From Rhizophlyctis rosea (lineage: Eukaryota; Chytridiomycota; Chytridiomycetes; Rhizophlyctidales; Rhizophlyctidaceae): a DNA stretch of 64,000 bases. The stretch spans positions 62,001-126,000 of the forward strand of contig JADGJC010000006.1 of NCBI GenBank assembly GCA_027596075.1, read 5' to 3'. This document shows, piece by piece, positions 54,427 through 64,000 of the stretch. The translations under genes were made by a program, and so were the position numbers. A model generated the notes under the pieces. That model saw nothing but the letters and a program-made list of their open reading frames with translations, did not search any database and was not told where the DNA came from. How positions within the stretch are numbered: position 1 is the first letter of the stretch; the number at the start of each line of letters is the position of its first letter.

Positions 54427-57295
54427 ATGCATCGCACCATGGCCCTTAACCGGGCATCCTCGCTCGGAAGCGAGCAGGAGATCAATGACGGGATGGGTAC
54501 GCTATTTGCGTTCCATACAAGACATGTACTCTTGAGGCTAACGCATGTACCACAAACAGCGGAGATAGAACTCCAAAAGCTGCAGCGCCAGTACCGCATC
54601 ATGGAGGGTGATCGAAAAGCATACAGCGAGGAATCTCGGATCAACATCTCGAAACAAAGGTATTGACATCTTTTGGAGCCATACACACTGGGTATTGGTT
54701 CATGACCGTAATCGGCCAACAATGAAATCTCTGCCACGTTTAGAGCCACGATCGACAAACTCAAACGAGACAACCAACATCTTCAGGATGAGTTGAAACT
54801 GCTGGAAATGAGGAATGAAGACAAACGACGGAGTGGGATCCAAAGTAAACAGGCGGAACAAATGACAGAGCAAGCTGGTATGTGTTCGCGTTCGTTCCCT
54901 CTTGTCTTTTTCTTTGAGGGTGGCCTCTGATGATCATGCTTCGTATCTCACACAGAGAATTACACTCGGAAGATCAGACAAATTCTAGCAGAGATTGCAG
55001 AACTTGATGACGCCATTGCAGATGTGGACAGAGACATTGACCAACAGCGAGCGGATCTAGGTGGAGTAAATGCTGCTAGTCAGAATCATGAAGCCATATC
55101 GAAACAAATTCGAATATTGGAGAACCGGCTGGATAAGGTGCGACTGGCGCCCGATTTATGATGCAGGGAAGAACGGAACTCAACGGCGCATCCTCATCAC
55201 TAGGCATTAGTCAAATTCAACAAATCGCTTGCCGTTAACAAACATCTTCGCGCCACCATTGACAATCTCCGTCGCGAACGCCTCGTCTTTGACAACATTT
55301 ACCGCAAATTTGAGAAGGAGCTGATGGAGCAGAAAAAGCAGATGGCGGACATCATTGAAGCGAGCAATTCTGCGTACGAGGCAAGGTAATCAAAGATGCT
55401 GGTCCGAATTTCCCCTCTGATGTCATGCTGAGGATGTTTGACATGAATGCTGAATGGGTATGCAGAGACGAAGCCCAAACGCGAATCCTGGCGTTGCGAG
55501 AGAAGGCAGAGAAGGAGTACCAGGCGTATATTCAAGAGATGAAGGAGCTAGACAGAACCTTGGAGCAAGATCGAAAGTTGAAAGACTTCATGGCGACGAA
55601 GGCATCTGACCGACATGTGCATCATGAGGGTGCTGCTGGGGCGGAAGGCGGAGCGGGAGGATTACCAAAGAAGAAAGGAGGAAAAGGTGAGCTTTCGCTG
55701 TGGCGCCTACCATGGTTGTAATATCCTCATTCACGAACTTCGACAGAAAAAGACGCAACGCGCTTCGGCTCGCAGGAACTCATCACCGATTCCTTGGAAA
55801 CCTACGAGCGAGCCTTCGAAGAGATTCGCAAAGTCACGGGCATTTCAGATATAAACGAGCTTGTCAAGCGATTCAAAGCTGTTGAGGATCAAAACTTCTC
55901 GCTATTCAATTATGTCAATGAGATCAACAATGATATTGAGAAGTTGGCGGAGGAGATTGTGGAGGTGCAGAGGAAGATTGATGCAATGGTCGTGGAAGGA
56001 GTGAAGGAGGAGGAGAGGAGGAGGAAGGAGGTTGGAAGTTTGGAGGTGGGTTTTGGGATGGCATTCATGTGGTTCGTCGGGTTGTTCGTGGTGGGCATGC
56101 ATCTGACGGTAAATCTGGATATTTTAGGAACAACTCAATAGTTGCAACGAGAAAGCTGGTCAATATGAACGCCAATACACTGACATGACATCCCTCATCT
56201 CTGAACTCCGCGAAAACATCGACCACCTCGTCACCAAATTCCAATCAACACCCCCACAAGTCGCCTCCCGTCAACCTCCCATCGCCGTCCCTATCTCCAG
56301 CACAACCGCCATTCCGCCAGCAGCCATTCCAGGCGCCTCACCACTTCCTGATCTAATCGAAGAAGCAGACGAAGTACCTCATCTTCCACACGGTGTTACC
56401 TCCACCGATGCCCTCTCCACCGAACTCGCTCAACAATCTGCAGAAACATTCGTCAAAATCGTCACCGACTCCCTACCAACAACCGGCACGGCCCCAACCA
56501 CAACAGACGTTCCAGTCCCATCAGAACCCGCGACTACTGAACTCATCCCACCCGCCAACGACCCATGCGCTCCCACCCGGCCTGGCGAAACTCAAGACAG
56601 TCGCACCGTACCCTCCCCAACTCCCACAGCGGCGCCGGTAGCTGGAGCACAAGTTGTGTCATTGCCCCCTCATGGTGTGACGGACACGAACCTGCTGCAT
56701 TACCTTGGACTCGTTGAGCACAAAGCCAACGACCTGCTCACATTGTACTATCTTGTCAATGCCCCAAGGAAAGGAACGTCGGGTGGTGGCACGGGTGCAG
56801 AGGAGGGTGCAACGGGCAAAGAGGGTGGTGCTGCTGCAGGCGGAACTATCACCACCCTTGGTGGTCTAGGAGGATTGCTGGGTCAAGGGCCGGCACCGCC
56901 AGTTGAAAACATGAGGATTGTTGCACCATCAACCGGGTATGCATCGCCTCAATTCGGAGTCGCCGTGTTCGGCACATGCACATATTCGGAACGCATGGGC
57001 CTAACAACTCTTTTCTATCGTGAAACAGGGATGAACATGACGATGACGAACCAACCGAAGATGACGACAGACCACTGACCCGTGAAGAATTGGAGCAGAG
57101 AACATTACGCGGGGTAAGTTGTCCTGTTATCAGCTTTCCATTCAGCTCCAGGCTTCTTCTAATGACCCCCTCTTCCCAACTGATCTAAACCTCCTACATC
57201 CTTGCCAGCTTTCTCGAAGGGAGAAGGTCACAAATGCAACAAAAGGAGGACACAAGCGAAACGCCAAGAAGGGTGGCATCAGCAATAGGGAATGA
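54427..57295 (+). CDS. ODAD1: Outer dynein arm docking complex coiled-coil protein (CCDC114/ODAD1 type)
   Basis: Ten exons (54427-54496, 54560-54659, 54744-54877, 54956-55137, 55204-55385, 55466-55686, 55747-56045, 56128-56936, 57029-57113, 57209-57295) encode 722 residues. Family signatures are LQRQYRIMEGDRKAYSEES, ATIDNLRRERLVFDNIYRKF, ETYERAFEEIRKVTGISDIN, VKRFKAVEDQNFSLFNYVNE and the C-terminal GVTDTNLLHYLGLVEHKAND. In algae and animals this protein (DC2/ODA1, CCDC114) anchors outer dynein arms on axonemal doublets, so it belongs to the zoospore flagellum. Between coiled coil and C-terminal motif lies a Pro/Thr-rich insert. The protein ends in a basic segment, RREKVTNATKGGHKRNAKKG. Exon 6 has a competing frame (see findings). 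Confidence 0.9.
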
Positions 57296-57626
57296 AGCAG
57301 GCAAATGTGAAATGCCCTGGCCAGCAATTGTGCTTTACCGATAGATCAGTCTCATGTATGTTTCGTGTTATAACACGCATTGGATCGTCGGGTTTGGAGT
57401 CACCAAAACGCAGACTCCCCCACCTACACCCCGGTCCATCACCCTACTTTCTGTGAATAAACGACAGAGATTATTGAAATGTATTATTACAGCAGTCGTT
57501 TTGAGTACACAGTAACGGCAGTGACTGAAACGTCTTTATGTACAAATGTCTTCGGTGAAGATTCAACGATGGGGTATCAGATGGGGCGCACATGGTAGAA
57601 CTCAGCAGGAGGGGCACACTATGTAA
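57296..57626. other. Convergent intergenic region, no gene seen
   Basis: This short region separates the 3' ends of ODAD1 and HUA1. Nothing was recognised. Confidence 0.5.
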
Positions 57627-58412
57627 CTATGTAACAATCCGACCCCTCCCAAAACACTTCCCACACAATACTTCCATATGTGGTCGACCAGGCTTAATGC
57701 CCGTTCCATCACATTTCGGGCACACCACATCCTCCCTCCCCTCCGGTATGACTGGATGCAGTAGAGTGGCTCCAGGCTCAATGCTGCCCCTACTGTCCGA
57801 GAACGAAGTCTGCGCGGCATAGACTTTTGCCAATCCTGCACTGGCACCTCCGCATCGTTTGCAAGGTGCCAGAGACTTATCGAGGCCTGTGCCACGGCAC
57901 TTTTTGCAGTATGGTGCGATGGCGGGTGGCGGGGTTACTGGGGAGGGAGTTGAGGAAGGCAGGGTTGGAAGGGAGGGAACGGGAGAGGGAGGGAGGGGTG
58001 GGCGTTGTCGTGGGAGGGAGATGTAAGGGGTGGGGACGTGGACTGGGTTGACTATCAGTTGATTCAGTGATGCAGGAGAGGGTTCCAGAGGTATTGGGGG
58101 TTGGGGGTAGGTTGTGAAATTGGACCCATAGGATTGGCGGTGGATAGGAACGTCTGATAATGGGGGAGTTGCTTGTTCCACTGGAGGCGTTGGCAGTGGC
58201 CGTGGAGGGCGTGGTGCTGTTGCAGCTAACGGGCGCGGCAAGCTCGAAGTCTGGACTGTCAGGCCTTGGGCATTTGCTTGTGGGGTTCTGTCCCGCAATA
58301 TCCTGACGATCTCACCATTTGTTCCTGCAGTAGAACTGCCCGCCTCAGGAAACTCGGCGATTGGGTCCCATATCGGTGTGTACGCTGGCAGTTGTTCGTC
58401 ATGCTGGTCCAT
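57627..58412 (-). CDS. HUA1: Hua1-like protein with DnaJ-type zinc motifs
   Basis: One exon of 261 codons. It begins MDQHDEQLPAYTPIWDP, which carries an LPxY motif close to the N-terminus as in yeast Hua1. A long Pro-rich stretch with SH3-type PxxP motifs follows (about residues 70-160). The C-terminal third has zinc motifs like those of type I J-proteins: CKKCRGTGLDKSLAPCKRC and CPKCDGTGIKPGRPH, then LCGKCFGRGRIVT at the end. There is no J domain. Yeast Hua1 works with Rup1 and the Rsp5 ubiquitin ligase near ESCRT-0. The order of motifs and the end of the protein match Hua1; length is somewhat greater. Confidence 0.85.
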   Translation of the reverse strand: MDQHDEQLPAYTPIWDPIAEFPEAGSSTAGTNGEIVRILRDRTPQANAQGLTVQTSSLPRPLAATAPRPPRPLPTPPVEQATPPLSDVPIHRQSYGSNFTTYPQPPIPLEPSPASLNQLIVNPVHVPTPYISLPRQRPPLPPSPVPSLPTLPSSTPSPVTPPPAIAPYCKKCRGTGLDKSLAPCKRCGGASAGLAKVYAAQTSFSDSRGSIEPGATLLHPVIPEGREDVVCPKCDGTGIKPGRPHMEVLCGKCFGRGRIVT

Positions 58413-58851
58413 TTTGGCTTCGCTTGGTAGTAGTCTGACCAATCTTTATGGAGAGAATCACTTCACTGGACAAATGAGGGAAAGAAGAATTAAGATGGGC
58501 CTTCTCCTGAACTTCAACACACGGATACCCAATGCCCATGCGCCACACATGATGTAAACAAATAGAGGTGGAGGAACGCGCCTGCACACTCAGGGTCCTA
58601 TGGGCAACCACACACAGATCTTTCATCAAGCAGGGTCGCAGACAATATGGTCCAGTCAAAGCTCGCACTACTGTCACACGCTTTTCCAGCACACTATATC
58701 ATACAGAAATAACTGTGAAACATATGGACTAATCTGATAACAACAGGGCTATGTAGCTCCACCTCGGAACCCTCACACTACTGACAACTACACCCAATGT
58801 TCATAGTCATATATTATAACCTATTCAACTTCGATGTCCAAACTATCTCAG
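58413..58851. other. Intergenic region upstream of HUA1 and downstream of SPO11
   Basis: It holds the presumed HUA1 promoter. No gene was recognised. Confidence 0.45.
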
Positions 58852-61835
58852 TTAGCCCTCTACTAGACCCCCGAGCTTCGCGGGCAACAAGTCGCGCACC
58901 AACACTGCCCCGTCTACATTCTGTATCTCCGCCTTGCGGCCATAGAAGAGCATTTTCTGGAGATCGCGCCTAGGAATCATATCAATGTTGGCACACCATG
59001 AACATTCATTCCCGCAGATCAATCCATACCTCACGTCAGGAAAAGCTGCAACATTGCACCACTCAAGCATCCGCAACGCCTTCTTCCTATCTCTCGCGCT
59101 CAGAACCGCAAGCTTCTCAAAATCAACGCCGTACGGTATCCAATCCGACGGTCGCAATCCCAGCAACTGAATACGAGGTGTTGCTAGGTTATGTGAATCG
59201 AACGCCATCGCCTTCAGGTGTTCTACCGTCAGCAATTGTAATAACGCGGTACTTCACGCATCTGTACCTTAGATCCGATTTTGTAGCACAGGAATATCTC
59301 CAGTCCATGAGGATCGCAATCAACCAGAGCAAAGACTGGTGGGTATTCTTTTTCCTCAATACCATGCCCTTCAACTGTAGCTTCGCCAATGTTTGCCACG
59401 TCAGTCGGTGAGACACCTGTTGTCCGCATAGCGACCGACTGATGTTCTGACAACCGTCGAACTAGCTTGCGGGTGCTAACATCCGGATACCCTTTACCCT
59501 GTGTTGCAGCATTTCGTCAAGGGAGAATGGTTGGATTGCAGATTCTTCCACATCGTGATCCACTCACAGTGATGATAATACATGGTCCAAGCTGGCTCGC
59601 GCACCCGATAGATAGCAACGTACGAAACGTTGCCTCCTTCTCCACCACCAGAACAAACTTGGCGTTCGTCATTAGGTCCGCTATCTGCTCACTGGGCGGG
59701 ATCAGTAGCCCCTGCGATTGTTGACCTTGTCAGTGACTTCATATCTTTCGTGTTCTAGGAATGCAAGTCCGTACTTGATCGCCCGCCTGATCACAATCAA
59801 TAAAGGATCCGTCTTTCATGTGGATTTTGAGCGCGCCAGATACAAGTCCTTTCGATGCCGCGACCTGTTGGCGCGTTACGAGGGAGAACCATACCGATTG
59901 GTTGTGGTATCATACCACGCTGAGACAATGCCTCGGAACAGCAAAAGTGCACGCAAGATCTTCCACTATCTGCGGAAACTCATGAGTAAGCCATGTTTTC
60001 TTTAACGCTGTGACACGGTGAGGTACCTCATCGACCATTTTTTGCGACTTGAACTTCGTCACATCTCGATAGTATATATCTCTGCAAAAGATCGTTGAAG
60101 GGCCCCGTCTTCATCACACAAAAAGTACCCACGTACCGCTTCGTTGCGATGATTCCCTGACTGAGTAGTTCCTGACACACTTCCAGCACGCTCACGTACA
60201 TATCTTCCAACCACAAATGTTCAATAAACATTGTAAGAAGCAGGCAGCCCCACACATCAGACAACTCACCAAATCGCGGAGATTGTTTGCGAATGGACTT
60301 GAAAGCAAGATTTCGTGACATGAGTCGCATCATTTGCGCATCCTTATCGTAACTACGAACAAAGCATGTGAGACGCATACGCGACCAAACAGAGATGGCA
60401 CAAACGTACATCCATGCTTTACGGTTGCGCGACAGGAGCTTTAGAACGGCGCATTGGCCGTCACCCTCCACTCGACGGACGGTACTTAGAATTGTACTGA
60501 TTCGGTCGAGCATCCGTTCGCTGGGAGGAGGCTCAGACAACATTCATCATGTTGCGTTCAAGAACCAGTATCTAACCTTGTTTGTTCTTTTGCCATCCAA
60601 TACGAGCCAACTTGAACATCATCCAAACCTTCACCTCCAATCAGGATTTCGGTCTCCACAATCCTTTCACCTGCCAACTCATTGTCCAGCGTGCCTAGGT
60701 CCATTGGGCGCCCCAATCCCATGTTGTTTCCCACGTCGCCCCGTTCAAAGTCCGACTGCCAGAACTCAGACATCTCTTCATCGTCTTCACCACCTTCGAA
60801 ATCATCCCAATGCAGATCTTCGTTGGACGATTCGAAGCGAAACTGATAGTCCTCCGATGCATCGGTTGGTGACGGCCGTTCAGCCTCTAGCTGTAAGTGC
60901 TCGGATTGCGTGTTTCCGTTTGAGGACATGAAATGTAGGTAAGGCTCATCTGACACGCTGCGCGAAAACGGTTCTTCGACTTCCATATCTAAGCTTTCCC
61001 CGACACCGGCTTCTTGAATCCATTCGATGGACTGGTCCGACGCCTGACTCTCGGCGGTCAGTTCTTGCTCCTCAAAAGACTGTTCGAACTGGTGTGAGGT
61101 ACTATGTTGTGGACTTTCTCCCAGGAGTGGCAGATCATCCGTTGACTGGTGCAACGATCCGTCCTTGCTCTCTATGAGCTCCCATCCCATTGACGTGTCC
61201 GGAGAAAATTGAATGGGTGACGTGTTGTCATCCGGTACGATATGCGGGAATGATGTGCCATTTTCGAAGGGGTTTGTTTGCGTAGGTGATTCCCAGGGAA
61301 AGTCCGACGATGCCATTGTTTCGTCTTCAGAACTTTGGCGGAACGGAAGGAGGTTCTGATGTGCGGTGATTCCGACGTACAGTAAGTTCTCCGATGAATT
61401 TGGATGATCTAAAATCTCCTCGATATGTGTCTCTTCTACAAGCACTTCATTGTGAATTCCCCACGTTGTTCCCATACCAAGCGACTCGCTGGGCCAGCTA
61501 TGGATAGTTGACCTGCTATATTCGCGAGTGACTTCTGCTGTGTGGGTAGAGAATGCTGATGGATTGCTGTCCGAACTCCTTTTTCTCTTCATCAGTTTTT
61601 CGCGTCGAGTCGGTCCCAGGTAACCTGATTCTATTGCATCATATTTTGAATGTAGCGTCTCTACGATGCCCCAACTGTGGTCTCCCTCAACGTCTGGTAC
61701 CATGACGTCCGTGAACGGGTCGCTACTGTCCGTAACCGCATCCGTGAAACCGTCTGCCCGCCGAAGTAGGAGTGACGTCGCTTCAGGCGCGATGCGGTAA
61801 CTGAGCTGAGAGCATATGGAAGACTGTGCATGCAT
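58852..61835 (-). CDS. SPO11: Meiotic topoisomerase VI-A-like protein SPO11 with acidic N-terminal extension
   Basis: Eleven exons (61835-60577, 60520-60410, 60352-60270, 60203-60137, 60081-60027, 59969-59916, 59864-59775, 59711-59568, 59498-59268, 59211-59030, 58969-58852) give 797 residues. The SPO11 core starts near residue 420: VLEVCQELLSQGIIATKRDI, the catalytic-tyrosine region RDIYYRDVTKF, VEDLACTFAVPRHCL, VAASKGLVSG, LLIPPSEQIADLMTNAKFVL, the Toprim glutamate in VVEKEATF, GKGYPDVSTRKLVRRL and the DxD motif FALVDCDPHGLEI, ending with LARDRKK-like SARDRKKALRMLEW. SPO11 makes the double-strand breaks that start meiotic recombination. The first exon encodes about 420 Glu/Asp/Ser-rich residues with no known domain. 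It joins the core through an intron with a weak GTTAGA donor. Alternatively the core starts at the ATG at 60543. Upstream exons cannot be excluded. Confidence 0.88.
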
Positions 61836-62643
61836 CTTGTCCTGCAACGTTGAAGGAAGCTGGATGCAGTCGAAGCCTGTTCATCATGCTTAGACCTATG
61901 CGACTTGAACCGTCACATCCAATTCAAAAGAAAGGAGGTACTCACGGCTTGAGCTCACAAGTTGGACGTAAACTGAAGCCGGTGCGACCGTATCACACCA
62001 ATCGAAAACGGGTAGAGTTGCTCTGGTTACTGCCAAGTTATCGTATCAGAACGATTTCAAGAAGTTGCCGACTGCATTGGAGATAGGTGATTTATCAAGT
62101 GATGAATATGGGGACGGGTGCAACGGAAGCGTGGGAAAATGGGTAGAGGCCAGAAGTCTGACCAGTAGGCCAAGTAGGAACACCATCACACCCCATCAAA
62201 GTGGATGGACAGTATTGACACACCAGTCACTGTTGGTCACTTCCAACACTGTGCACTCTGTCTCCTTGGAAAGTGGGGTAGCTGCCAATGACTTGGGCAC
62301 CCTTTCCACATACTCCACCCAATCCACCCACGTCATGCATGTATTGGTATCAGTACGCGTTTCGTATGGGATGGGATGGGCGCGACGGACCCTAACACCC
62401 CAGTGACCTTCAACTCGTCATCCATGTGAATCGATGCGCAGCTGTTGTGATCGCGTCACAGATGGTGACAATCACATGTTCCTTCCTGGCACGGCATTCT
62501 GCCAGACTGTTATTCTCCAGTCTTGCTTGGTTCCCATCTTCCCACGCAATTCTGTTTCACATACTCAAACTTCTGGGAACTCCTGTAACAACGTCTTAAC
62601 TCATAATCGTAGCACCACATAGCGAAACTAGCGCTCGCACAAC
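61836..62643. promoter_or_regulatory. Divergent region, SPO11 / PEX16
   Basis: An acceptor-like TTGCAG lies just upstream of the first SPO11 ATG and a GTGAGT donor at about 61940 on the minus strand, so a 5' UTR or short coding exon of SPO11 may lie here. No other gene was recognised. Confidence 0.4.
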
Positions 62644-64000
62644 ATGGCTTCCCTTCTGCGGAAGTACGAAGAGTTCGTGCTCAACAACGCGTCTCAGATC
62701 AGTGGAATCGAAAATGGCTTGCGTTCCCTCAGTTACATCCTCCCAGGTATAGGCTTTGAAAACACTCTTTGTGTACTTTATACAACGTTCGAAATCACAT
62801 GCTGACGTTTGCTTATCGTCCCATTAGGTCGCTTCAACGACTCTGATATGGTTTCAGAAGCTGGTTGGTCGAAAATAACACAGATGGTGTTGCCGCGTCT
62901 GACCTTGCCCCTTACCGGTTGCTCCTTGTTCAGTATTTGCCTGCGTCAACTTGATATCACTGCACCATGATGCGATACTGGCACAAGCTGCCCTAAGTCA
63001 GCAGCCATCAACTTCGTCTTCCGCGTTCAACAGGTTCACCCGCCGCATGCTCCGCAACCCTACCTACAAATCGATTGCGTATACCCTGGCCGTCATCAAA
63101 GCTATGGAAGTTCTGGGTGAAATGGTGGCGAAAAAAACTGGGGGTCAGAAACGGAGATGGCGGGTCATTATTGCCATGGAAGTCATGAAGTGGGTTGAAG
63201 TTGACCGCGATGAAACTCTGAGCATACGCTGATGATGTAATTTGGACATTTACAGAGTGCTCTGTCGCGTGGCGCTAATTCACCTATCGGGACGTCGCAC
63301 GCTTTTGCATTCTTCCATAGTGGATCGTGATTACGATCCAAACACCGTCCGGCCAGTGTCGGCAACGGAGCCGCCTCCGGTCTGGACTGGTAAACGTACC
63401 GGACGCCAGCATGTTACAATAGATGTCGTGAACGGCAAATACGCGGAAGGGCAGGGTGGGAAAGATAACGCTATGCGCTTCCTAGTCAGTCGGGCTTTGA
63501 CAGATCCCGCAACTGACGCGGCTGACTTGGTTCCCAAATATGGTCCCTTGCGGCGGGCCGGTGAGATCATATATATCTTGCGACCTTTGGTTTACGGTAA
63601 TATGTGCCCACAATTTCACTCATGTTCCCAGTAATACTGAAACCGCCCTTGCCTCTCAGCCCTCGCATCAAAAAGATTTGGACCGCGATCATGGAATCCT
63701 TGGATAATATCGTTCTTCCTAGAATTCACAAGCCTACTTTCCTTCGTGTCCGCTAGAAGGCGGGAGAGGACAATCGGCTTGAGGAAAGATTTGACCGGAC
63801 TGGAGAAAGAAGAACTGAAAAAGCGCATGTATCTTTTCCTGTACTACTTCCTACGGAATCCATTATATGAGGATTGGACAAGGTAATGTCGCACATTTCG
63901 CTCGGTAAGAATTCGATTGGCTCAATCAGATTGCATGTCATCTAGGGACCGGATGAGAAACTTCTGCGAGGGAGCATCCAAAAAGCCGCTCATCTCCTTG
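62644..64000 (+). CDS. PEX16: Peroxisomal membrane biogenesis protein PEX16 (3' partial)
   Basis: Six exons are visible (62644-62746, 62828-62863, 62934-63189, 63256-63596, 63660-63882, 63946-64000) and the gene runs off the window end. The start MASLLRKYEEFVLNNASQIS with ENGLRSLSYILPGRF is the typical PEX16 N-terminus. Later motifs are VIKAMEVLGEMVAKK, YGPLRRAGEIIYILRPLVYA, SWNPWIISFFLEFTSLL and LFLYYFLRNPLYEDWTR. PEX16 recruits PEX3 and membrane proteins to new peroxisomes. The family is patchy in fungi but frequent in early-branching ones. High confidence. Confidence 0.94.

Noticed and set aside
54448..54475. Inverted repeat CTCGCT...AGCGAG in ODAD1 exon 1 as a hairpin regulator
   Set aside because: It is short and lies in coding sequence; a chance palindrome is likely.
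60543..60558. Acidic ORF (61835-60558) and SPO11 (from 60543) as two separate genes
   Set aside because: Only 12 bases would separate stop and start on the same strand, whereas a 56-nt GT...AG intron joins them in frame. Not fully excluded.

Overview
The window is nuclear DNA of a eukaryote. Genes sit closely on both strands and most are split by many short introns of about 50-125 nt with GT...AG ends. The best fit is a flagellated (zoosporic, chytrid-type) fungus. The gene set is opisthokont/fungal: eIF3c, MCM7, mitochondrial ATP synthase delta, Lrp1/Rrp47, Yos1, Hua1, Ptc7 and a GPI-type aspartic protease. It also holds an outer-dynein-arm docking-complex coiled-coil protein, which only makes sense in a lineage with a motile cilium, plus SLC33A1, SLC39A9, CNOT10 and FAM204A relatives that yeasts and moulds generally lack. 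The species cannot be named from the sequence. I rebuilt exon structures by hand from reading frame, family resemblance and splice consensus. For most genes the exon lengths add up to a whole number of codons, which supports the models.

Layout: 1-2668 is the 3' part of a coiled-coil protein. 3556-4609 is a LisH-CTLH-CRA protein. 5092-6053 is ATP synthase delta. 6383-9118 is a degenerate long-chain acyl-CoA synthetase. 9664-12836 is eIF3c. 13319-14779 is an orphan seven-helix membrane protein. 15389-16746 is a ZIP9 zinc transporter. 17432-20328 is CNOT10. 20820-22361 is a cyclin. A gene-poor 2.9 kb follows (22362-25255). 25256-27008 is a Gfo/Idh/MocA oxidoreductase. 27412-30426 is an intronless RBR E3 ligase. 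31150-33857 is an acetyl-CoA transporter with a 10-N assembly gap in one intron. 34080-34486 is Yos1. 34716-35889 is a broken HNH-domain gene. 36368-39399 is MCM7. 39610-40836 is FAM204A-like. 41492-43203 is a Ptc7 phosphatase. 43960-44418 is a small membrane protein with LPxY motifs. 45658-47559 is the aspartic protease. 47748-48774 is Lrp1. 49208-50545 is CSN3. 51260-52449 is ribosomal protein eL8. 53506-54141 is an orphan ORF. 54427-57295 is ODAD1/CCDC114. 57627-58412 is Hua1. 58852-61835 is SPO11. 62644-64000 is PEX16, cut by the window end.

There is no cluster or operon. Most genes are housekeeping, with several divergent pairs sharing 0.3-0.7 kb promoter regions (3556/5092, 6383/9664, 15389/17432, 39610/41492, 47748/49208, 53506/54427). 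No tRNA, rRNA, CRISPR or intact transposon was found. The most unusual items are: the acyl-CoA synthetase that keeps family-like exons and splice sites but has lost its catalytic motifs and C-terminal domain; the seven-helix protein with a repeat-bearing loop; SPO11 with a roughly 420-residue acidic N-terminal extension; two genes bearing LPxY motifs of the Rsp5-adaptor type; and the cilium docking gene with a divergent unknown partner.
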